Shown: positions 56,372 to 64,000 of the stretch, piece by piece | How positions within the stretch are numbered: the stretch's first letter is position 1 | Layout: each line of letters begins with the position of its first letter | Source: Cryptomeria japonica | Taxonomy: Eukaryota; Streptophyta; Pinopsida; Cupressales; Cupressaceae | Reading direction: 5' to 3' | Length of the DNA stretch: 64,000 nucleotides | NCBI RefSeq assembly: GCF_030272615.1 | Contig: NC_081413.1 | Coordinates: forward strand, 160,454,849 to 160,518,848 | The notes under the pieces: generated by a model | Databases searched by the model: none | The model's input: the letters and a program-made list of their open reading frames with translations, nothing else | What the model was told of the DNA's origin: nothing | Made by a program: the position numbers and the translations under genes

Positions 56372-58021
56372 TGTAGCGTCATAAATTGTACGCAGTACAA
56401 TTTCACACCTAGTTTAGCACCCGCCTTGGCGCATTTTGCATTTTGCATTGCATTTCCCCTTTAGCACTTAATTAATTAAATTAAATAATTCTAAAGTTCT
56501 ATTTTATCATCTCCCATATCATAAAGTTGGGCCCTTTCATTAAAGTGTGCCCTTTTCATTTTATTCCTCCAATACATCATTTAATCAAAAACCCTAATTA
56601 GGTCCTATTTTGAACTTGGGGGCTTGATTTCGGGGGTCAAAACATCTCGAAATCACCTGTAACTTCGGGATTCTCTCTAAAATCATCATATCCGACAGTC
56701 CTCAAAATTTGGTGAAAAGTTGTCGAGACCATGGCGCCCGGAGTGCAACATGGTCTCGAACATTTTTCCCAAAATTTTAGGAGCGCGATCCAATCATAAA
56801 ATAAAGCTTAACCCCAAGAAATTGGTGGGAGATTCAATCTCTAAGTCAGCCTAAAGTTGAAATTAAGACCTAGGGTTTCATACATAAGAGCTCTCTTTCT
56901 TCATTTGAAAGGATCAGAATTTTTGGTTTTTAGGGACCTTCTATGCAACGAAAGAGCAGATCTTTGAAGACTTCAACAACATTGAACATCCTTCTATCAA
57001 GCATTTATCAATTTCATTCATCCATTTAGGGCTTGGAAGACATTGAAGAACAATAGGAGATTACCGACTGAAGATTGGCTTGTATTCCTCCCTTGAGGGT
57101 TGGGTATGATTTCATGTTGTTTTCATGTCTTTGCATAAGCTTCAATATATCCTTTATTCATGCTTTAGATCACTTTGTATCTTGATTTAAAGCATCTACA
57201 TTATCATTTACAAGCAATTAGGGTTTACTTTCTAGGTTGCTCTAGTTTGCTTTCTTGCATTTTAGGACCTTGCACACACACTAGGTCTGCACACACAATA
57301 CATTTTACAATACAAATTGGCTATTCGTGGAGGTGGTGGGGGTTTGACTAAGGAAAAACCCTATATAGCCGCCCAAACACCTTTTCAGATATAAGTGCAG
57401 GTTTCGGGACTCGGACGATGCCGCAGGTTGCAGATCTGGGAGAAGCAGACTGAGACCGACCTTCCCACCAAATTTCAGAGCAAAAGACCAGGATAGGGGC
57501 GTGGGGCACCTTGGTCTTGCCAGGACAGGGGCGTTGGGCACCCTGGTCCCTACGACAGGGGCGCTGGGCGCCCTGGTCCTCTTGACAGACAGCATTTTCA
57601 GCATTTTTGATAGCTTTTCCAGAGTGCAAAATAGCAGTTTTCAGAGCAGTTTTAGGGGCAGATTCAAGACAGTGGCGCCCGCGCCCCCGTCATGAACATT
57701 TTCACTCAGATTTTAACTCCAGGTACCCATTTTCATTCTTGTCTTGTCCTTGTGTTTATAGCTTTCTATTATTTAAGTTCAATTCTGCAATCTTGTTATT
57801 AGTTCATACTTGCATTTTCGGGTTAGGGATTGAACTTGCATCATTTCATCTTTCAATTGCAACAAGGGAATAGAAATCCTAATAGGTATCCCGTGGCTCT
57901 CTCTTCCGCAAAAAGAAGTAGCCAATTGTGTGATAACTCTAGGCTCTTTCCTATTCCACAAGTGTGTGGTTGAAAGTGAGATTAGGGCCTGTTTGCTTAG
58001 TGTCACTTTTTCTCCTACACA
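56372..58021 (+). mobile_element. B LTR 4
   Basis: 1650 bp, TGTAGCGTCA to CTCCTACACA. Contains the 31-nt hairpin as 56726-56756 with arms AGACCATG / CATGGTCT, and three 27-nt units. It serves as 3' LTR of the deleted unit and 5' LTR of B3. Confidence 0.92.
57491..57579. repeat. Three tandem 27-nt hairpins, B LTR 4
   Basis: Units at 57491-57517, 57523-57549 and 57553-57579. Unit 3 arms are CGACAGGGGCGC and GCGCCCTGGTCC. Confidence 0.85.
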
Positions 58022-58023
58022 TT

Positions 58024-58040
58024 TTGGTGAACCCGACGTG
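58024..58040 (+). promoter_or_regulatory. Putative primer-binding site of B3
   Basis: TTGGTGAACCCGACGTG, 2 nt after LTR 4. Confidence 0.8.
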
Positions 58041-58357
58041 AACTCCAATCTTCTCTAATTCTGATTTATGTTTTCAAATTTGAGTGTTTTCAAATTCAAA
58101 TTTGTATTTAAAAGTTTTAATTTCTTGCAATATTCAAAAATTTAGAGGAAATTTTTGCTAAAACCCTAATTTTTCAATTCAAAGTTGAACTTGTGGGTAG
58201 CTTAATTGGGATCAATAATTTCAAATCTGACTTAGGAACTCATTTGAATTATAAATTTCATTTTCTAAATCTACATTCTAAGTGCTTGCATTGGTTAAAA
58301 TTGAACATTTTCTTCTATTTTGCATGTGTTATCATTTGAAAGAGGAAAATTGTTGTC

Positions 58358-58724
58358 ATGATGCATTCATTCCATAGATGTGATAATGGGTTAGCTTCCC
58401 TTGTTTCAATTTTTCCTTCTTCTAAAGAACCTCCCCCCATCTATAACAACATTTTAGTGCCTAAAAGAGTTTCTACTAATCCCTTTGAGACTCTCCCATG
58501 CTCTAAGGATTAAGTCTTTAAGAGTGATCTTGGTAATTCTCCTAAAATGTACCCTTCCTATTTAGCTATCCTAGAGGAAGAGAATGATATCATAAACACC
58601 TTTCTTAATGTTACTTCACCTTCCCTCCATGATGCCTCTCTAAGTGAAAAAGTATTGATGAGGATGTACCCTCCAATATGTTCATGTTCCTCCTAAAAAA
58701 CACTCCCTTCATGAGGATCCTTTT
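58358..58724 (+). pseudogene. B3 ORF N-terminal part, broken
   Basis: ATG 58358 gives MMHSFHRCDNGLASLV as in B1. GAA has become TAA at 58511-58513, and about 200 bp present in B1 (45820-46000) are missing at about 58660, shifting the frame before the 860-codon segment. Confidence 0.85.
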
Positions 58725-61307
58725 GTGCAAGAAGATGACATTATCCCTACATTTCCTAGTGATGGCATTTCCTTTTCCAACAAAATTCCCACTAGAGATG
58801 ATGAATTAATGATAAATGCTTACCCTTCTCCTAAAGTTTGTCTTACCCATAAGCATCCCTTAGAGAAGGAAGATGAAATAATAAGCAATTTCCTTAAATC
58901 TCTCTCCCATAAAGATCATATTGAAAGTATTTTGAGGAAAGAGGATGAGTTTAATACATCTATTGATGCTCTCCCTCCTAAGGATGAGGAATTAATAAAC
59001 AATGTTATCTCCTCTCCTGAAATTGACAATACTTCAAACATTCCTTTCAACAACCTCACTATTTGGGATGAACCATTAGAAGAAGGTGTAGATTATTCTC
59101 TCTCCCTTGATAGTTTCTCACCTTCCTTGAATATCAATTATTCTCCCTCTAAAAAAGCATCTCCCTCTCCTCAACTTGGTTCTACTCATAAGGATACCCT
59201 AGTTCAAAGCAAGATGGTTAACATCTCTTTCAAAGATCTCCCTCTCAAAAGTGAGACTTTAGAGAGTAATGTTGATCCTTCTCCTAGAGAGTTTATTCCC
59301 CATGTAGGTCATTTGATGATAGAGGATGATATGACCTTTCCTCTTCCTACTAGAACATCAATGCCTATCCCTTGTCTCTCTCCTAAAATTGATAAAATTT
59401 TAGTGCAAGAGAAGACTATCAATAATCCTTCCAACACTTTTGTTCATTCCTCTAAACCATCCTCAATCAATTTGATACATGTGAATGAGACACCTAACAA
59501 ACCTCTCTTCACTGTCCAAGGTGCTTGTCCTTCTCAAAATTCTCAACCTTTAAATAAGCCTATCTTAGTGGTTCAAGGTGGTTATGCTAATGATTCTTTT
59601 TCCACTCCTAAGAAACCTATTATTATTGTGCAAGGAGGTTACTCTACTAAGAGCCCTTATGAGTATGCTAAGCAACTGACTAGAGAAAGTTATCATGCGG
59701 TTGCTCATACCTATAACACAAGAAAGAATAGGCAACCTAATCCTCCTCCAGTTATCCCCACTTCGCTTCCTCCTTCCCAACCTATTCTTCCGCAAGCTCC
59801 ACATATTTCACAAGTTCTTGGTAAGGAATATGATCTCATAGAACAACTTAAAGCTACCCCTGCTAAGATATCCCTTTGGGATTTGATCCAAGCTTCTTCC
59901 GCTCATCATGCAATGTTACAAGATGCCTTGAAAGATTTGAATGTTCCTCCACCTAATACATCTAGTAATATAGTGTCTTTGGTTAACTCTGTGATGAATC
60001 CTAAAGCTCAAATTGTGTTTACTCAAGATGAGTTGCCTACTAGTGAAATTCAACATCAATATGATCCCTTGATGATTGTGGTTATCATAAATGACACTAC
60101 TATAAGACGAACACTGGTAGATAATGGTTCTGGCCTTAATGTGTGTAGCATTAATCTATTGCATAAGATGAATGTGGATACATCCCTTATTGAGCCTGAC
60201 TCTCATCCTATTCGAGGCTTTGATAATGTGGCTAGGTCTTCATTAGGTATTATCACTTTATCCATCACAGTGGGACCTGTTACTTTGCCTACTCCTATCC
60301 ATTTTATGTCACGAAATCTAACATACAACTTGTTATTAGGGAGACGTTGGATTCATGGTATGCAAGCTATCCCCTCTACATTGCATAGACAAGTTAAATT
60401 CATTTATAACAATAAGACATATACCTTGATAGGTGACACTAATCTTCAATCTTGTTTGCAAACATCTAAGCCTTCCTCTTCTAGTAATGACTCTTTGAAC
60501 AAGATACCTATGGATGAATCATCACCCTCTAATAATCAAAATTCTTTGGATGAGTCTGAAGCTCCTGAAGAAGATCCTTCTCGACTTGAGTCTACACATG
60601 AAAAGGCTTTTGATTTTGTGAAGGTTCTCGCAAAAGACGATTGGGGATCCCTTGATTTTAATCCCACCTTTGTAGGTGAATATAGGGTTCCTCCTAGAGA
60701 TCTTAAAGGTAAAAAGAAGGAAGAAACTAGAGATCAATCAGTCTTACCTGAACCTATGAGCAATAATTTTGTGGCCGCTTCTCAAACTTCTTCTCCTCAT
60801 ACTTCTAATTCTGAAGAGTTTGATTCTTTGTCTTATGAAAAACCACCTTCTCTTCCTGAAATGGCTGATCATTATGGTCATGGTTTTCACATTTTTGCTA
60901 AGCATGGGTATCATGGAAATGGTTGTGGCGCTCATGAACAAGGGATAAAAGTTCCTCTAGACACTAATTTTCACAATTATGCCTTTGGACTCGGCTATAA
61001 TCCCTGCAAACGTACCAAAGCATCTAAAAGACCATCTCTCAATGTGAATGCTATATTTAGTGGTGATGATGATCTCACTTCAACTAAATCATCTTCTACT
61101 TCTATCAACTCTCATTCCTCTCATAAGGAAATCTTGGTGATGAACAAATCTCTTTATGACTCCCCTCAAATTTCTAAATCCACTTATGAATCTTTATCTC
61201 CTATTCATAATAAAGTCCTTTCCTCCAGGGATAAGGCTCTAATAAATTACACTCATCCCTCTTCTAAGATGTCTTGTGACTTTTCTTCTTCGATTTTTAT
61301 CATTTAA
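58725..61307 (+). CDS. B3 ORF, 860 codons: repetitive region, protease, G-patch-like
   Basis: Cleanest copy of the B protein. About residues 1-190 hold the DDEL/EDEI repeat region. Residues about 250-330 have the motifs VQGGYANDSF, IIIVQGGYSTKS and a Pro-rich linker. LDLI-type YDLIEQLKATPAKISLWDLIQ starts at about 370. The protease follows (TLVDNGSGLNVCSINLL near 460; LLLGRRWIHGMQAIPSTLH near 540, where B1 has the canonical GRPW). The G-patch-like block GYHGNGCGAHEQGIKVPL is near 730. Synonymous with the spacer between gag and RT in Tat/Ogre polyproteins, but here it stands alone. No gag, zinc knuckle or polymerase. Start residue is arbitrary because the true N-terminus is broken. Confidence 0.85.
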   Translation: MQEDDIIPTFPSDGISFSNKIPTRDDELMINAYPSPKVCLTHKHPLEKEDEIISNFLKSLSHKDHIESILRKEDEFNTSIDALPPKDEELINNVISSPEIDNTSNIPFNNLTIWDEPLEEGVDYSLSLDSFSPSLNINYSPSKKASPSPQLGSTHKDTLVQSKMVNISFKDLPLKSETLESNVDPSPREFIPHVGHLMIEDDMTFPLPTRTSMPIPCLSPKIDKILVQEKTINNPSNTFVHSSKPSSINLIHVNETPNKPLFTVQGACPSQNSQPLNKPILVVQGGYANDSFSTPKKPIIIVQGGYSTKSPYEYAKQLTRESYHAVAHTYNTRKNRQPNPPPVIPTSLPPSQPILPQAPHISQVLGKEYDLIEQLKATPAKISLWDLIQASSAHHAMLQDALKDLNVPPPNTSSNIVSLVNSVMNPKAQIVFTQDELPTSEIQHQYDPLMIVVIINDTTIRRTLVDNGSGLNVCSINLLHKMNVDTSLIEPDSHPIRGFDNVARSSLGIITLSITVGPVTLPTPIHFMSRNLTYNLLLGRRWIHGMQAIPSTLHRQVKFIYNNKTYTLIGDTNLQSCLQTSKPSSSSNDSLNKIPMDESSPSNNQNSLDESEAPEEDPSRLESTHEKAFDFVKVLAKDDWGSLDFNPTFVGEYRVPPRDLKGKKKEETRDQSVLPEPMSNNFVAASQTSSPHTSNSEEFDSLSYEKPPSLPEMADHYGHGFHIFAKHGYHGNGCGAHEQGIKVPLDTNFHNYAFGLGYNPCKRTKASKRPSLNVNAIFSGDDDLTSTKSSSTSINSHSSHKEILVMNKSLYDSPQISKSTYESLSPIHNKVLSSRDKALINYTHPSSKMSCDFSSSIFII

Positions 61308-63055
61308 TACATGTTTTTGATCTCACTTATAGTTGAGCATTTAGCATGTCATATTCAAATACCTCATTCAATCTATCATGTCTTTAAATAACATTAATGG
61401 CTGTTATGTTGCTCATCATTATGTGACATTGGTAGCTCATTTACTGGGGGCTCATTCTCATTCATGATGGTACAATTTCAAGTGCAATCATATTTTTGAA
61501 GCAACATAATAGCCTAATTTTCTTGTTCCTAGGGGGACAAGAGTGATTTCATACATCTCTTCTTTTTATGCTTAAAATTTCCCTTTGGGGTAATAATGTG
61601 GAAATATTGATCATCTTTTCTTTAGAATCCTCTTTTCCTAGATATGGGAGAAGATGTGTATTCTCTTTCCTATCCTACCCACTTCTTGTGAGGAGCATTT
61701 TACATACACTAATGTCTTGCTTGCATGAACTCATGTGAGTATGTAGTACATTTTGCTTATGTCTAAATCTCTCCCTAGAAGATTGTGTAAGTCCTTCTCA
61801 TTGTCCTTATCCTTGGGAGGCAATGATCTTTCCTTATTTTCATCTAAGGATCCACTTTTTCCTATTTCATGGATGGTGTGAACTTTATTACTTGATGTTA
61901 TTCCTTGTATGCATTTGTTGTTGTTTGTTCAAGGATTATCTCTTACAAGAGGTATAAGTCCTTGACTACAACCTCTTTTGCACTTGGTAAAATACATCCA
62001 TAATGAATTCACTCTCCTAATTGGGTTAAAAAGAGCGTCATCCTTCATTAAGAATCACTTTCACCTCGCAAAAGAAGGAAGTATTGCATTCTTATTCTCT
62101 TCTTTGTCTTATTCTAGAAGATGTTATATTTGTCATCTCGGGGATAGGTGTCTTTTTGTACAAAGATCTCTTCTCCTCTAAGGATCTCCTTTACACATAT
62201 TACAAGATATCCCTTTTCAACTATCTTATCCTTGCTTAAAGAGTGCAAAACTCTCTTGCTTGGATCTATGACATTGTTGCATTTTTTGGGTATCTTCTTT
62301 TGTAATAAAGGTAGGTATCCTTGTTCTACTTTACTTATGACATAAACATTACACTTTTTGAGCAATGGGTCATTCTCGGAACCAGAGCATAGACTCTTAG
62401 AGCGAGATGTCTCCATTTTTCTTTTATGCAAGGTGATTATTCTCAGAACCAAAGCACAGACTCTTAGAGCGAGATGTCATGCTTTTGTACTATACATATA
62501 CAGGTTGTAGCATACTCGGGCATAGACTCCTATGAGATGCTTCTAACCTTACTTACACACACATACACGAGGTTGGGTGGAACTAGCGGCATAAGGCTAG
62601 ACTTTCCCACTCTCCTCCCTTACATGGATCACCTAGACAGACTCTAAGGGCTAGTTTTCCATGTCCTTTTTTCCATGGATCACCTAGACAAGATCTAGGG
62701 GCGAGAAGTCCATGTTTTCTCTCTCACTATTCTTCTCATGGATCACCAATGGGTGTATTCATGCTTTTTTCCTTTCTTTTCTTCTCTTTGCATTTTGTTT
62801 CCATTTACATCCTTCATCTTGTGTTAGAGAACTCTCAAATCCTCACACTCTTTGTTGTGTTGGAATTGAGATTTAGTCCTCTTTCTTACCAAATGATTCT
62901 CCATTAATTTTTGATCTCATATCAAATCTTCTTGTGAGAATTTGTCATCAATATTCTTTAACAATTCGGAGTGGTAAACATGATACCCTGTTTCAACTCA
63001 CTAAAATTAGCAAGCCGAAACAGGGGGGGGCATATAGCTACCCTCGAATTTTCAT
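61308..63055 (+). other. B3 3' noncoding region
   Basis: Near-identical to B1 48567-50310, including the duplicated CTCGGAACCAGAG motif, CATGGATCACC repeats, and the G8 tract with a perfect hairpin CCCTGTTTC (62986-62994) / GAAACAGGG (63017-63025). It ends at CACCTTC where the sequence switches; main polypurine tract and 3' LTR are absent. Confidence 0.8.
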
Positions 63056-63116
63056 CACCTTCTCTTCCTGAAATGGCTGATCGTTATGGTCGTGAATTTG
63101 AAAGGGATGTTTGCAT
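63056..63116 (+). other. Complex junction of B3 with inverted B
   Basis: The 3' noncoding sequence changes at the shared heptamer CACCTTC into a 34-nt patch of B coding DNA in the same orientation (63061-63094, matches 60850-60883 region). About 22 nt of unassigned filler follow, then inverted B coding DNA begins at 63117. Confidence 0.75.
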
Positions 63117-64000
63117 ATAGCAGTGTCATTTATGATAACCACAATCATCAAGGGATCATATTGATGTTGAATTTCACTAGTAGGCAACTCATCTTGAGTG
63201 AACACAATTTGAGCTTTAGGATTCATCACAGAGTTAACCAAAGACACTATATTACTAGATGTATTAGGTGGAGGAACATTCAAATCTTTCAAGGCATCTT
63301 GTAACATTCCATGATGAGCGAAAGAAGCTTGGATCAAATCCCAAAGGGATATCTTAGCAGGGGTAGCTTTAAGTTGTTCTATGAGATCATATTCCTTACC
63401 AAGAACTTGTGAAATATGTGGAGCTTGCAGAGGAATAGGTTTGGAAGGAGGAAGCGAAGTGGGGATAACTGGAGGAGGATTAGGTTGCCTATTGTTTATT
63501 GTGTTATAGGTATGAGAAACCGCATGATAACTTTCTCTAGTCAGTTGCTTAGCATACTCATAAGGGCTCTTAGTAGAGTAACCTCCTTGCACAATAATAA
63601 TAGGTTTCTTAGGAGTGGAAAAAGAATCATTAGCATAACCACCTTGAACCACTAAGATAGGCTTATTTAAAGGTTGAGAATTTTGAGAAGGACAAGTACC
63701 TTGGACAGTGAAGAGAGGTTTGTTAGGTGTCTCATTCACATGTATCAAATTGATTGAGGATGGTTTAGAGGAATGAACAAAAGTGTTGGAAGGATTATTG
63801 ATAGTCTTCTCTTGCACTAAAATTTTATCAATTTTAGGAGAGAGACAAGGGATAGGCATTGATGTTCTAGTAGGAAGAGGAAAGGTCATATCATCCTCTA
63901 TCATCAAAAGACCTACATGGGGAATAAACTCTCTAGGAGAAGGATCAACATTACTCTCTAAAGTATCACTTTTGAGAGGGAGATCTTTGAAAGAGATGTT
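63117..64000 (-). pseudogene. B4: inverted B ORF fragment, continues past window
   Basis: The minus-strand translation MMIEDDMTFPLPTRTSM through VQGGYSTKSPYEYAKQ, LIEQLKATPAKISLWDLIQ and PLMIVVIINDTAI matches B1 up to 47359 and B3 up to about 60100, then stops in junction sequence. No stop codon in this stretch. With B3 it forms an inverted repeat of about 0.88 kb arms separated by roughly 3 kb. Confidence 0.88.

Noticed and set aside
44483-57695. ORFs of 60-130 codons repeated in each B LTR, both strands
   Set aside because: They recur because the LTR recurs. They cross the hairpin array and known LTR borders, and frames are not conserved between copies.
49370-62452. Minus-strand ORFs of 105-112 codons in the B 3' regions
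   Set aside because: Present in both copies only because the copies are nearly identical; no domain, and opposite to element transcription.

Overview
The window is plant nuclear DNA made almost entirely of nested LTR retrotransposons. I recognise no host protein-coding gene, tRNA or rRNA. The very long LTRs, repeated nesting, mixture of old and young copies, and absence of genes over 64 kb suggest a large-genome land plant, most likely a gymnosperm. That is inference; no species marker is visible.

Layout. 1-1123: end of a long LTR (family L, minus). 1224-5320: broken Ty1/copia element (plus) with integrase, interrupted reverse transcriptase (RT), RNase H and a 352-bp 3' LTR. 6885-23279: an old minus-strand element (A0) split by two insertions with perfect target duplications: element C (7817-14406, TSD AGAAC) and element A1 (14890-22774, TSD AATGT). 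23280-27720: minus-strand copia D1 whose LTR holds solo LTR D2 (TSD CACAC). 28721-34976: microsatellites and a palindromic minisatellite, interrupted by a 4.4-kb solo LTR of family L (30061-34484, TSD CTCTT). 34982-43549: copia pieces E (plus), F and G (minus). 43550-64000: a composite of family B (plus) that contains an antisense internal piece of family A (A2) and an inverted piece of B, and runs off the window.

The most interesting content is the A/B pair. Both lack RT, RNase H and integrase. A encodes a Gypsy Tat/Ogre-like gag plus a protease-like domain; B encodes a long repetitive acidic N-terminus, a protease and a G-patch-like segment, but no gag. Their LTRs look unrelated over most of their length, yet they share the same putative primer-binding site (TTGGTGAACCCGACGTG), the same polypurine tract next to the LTR start (AAAGTGGGGGCTAAA then TGTAGC), a 30-31-nt hairpin, and tandem 27-nt hairpins at about 31-nt spacing. 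A and B are also physically recombined, with one breakpoint inside a hairpin arm. I infer two mutually compatible non-autonomous families that use, and are probably co-packaged by, an unseen autonomous element.

Element C is a third pol-less element. It has a tRNA-iMet-type primer site, a coiled-coil protein with four CCHC zinc knuckles, and a long lysine-rich second ORF of unknown function. Most coding regions are broken by nonsense changes and frameshifts; several stops that can be checked against a sister copy are C-to-T changes. The longest open frames are B3 (860 aa) and A2 (913 aa).
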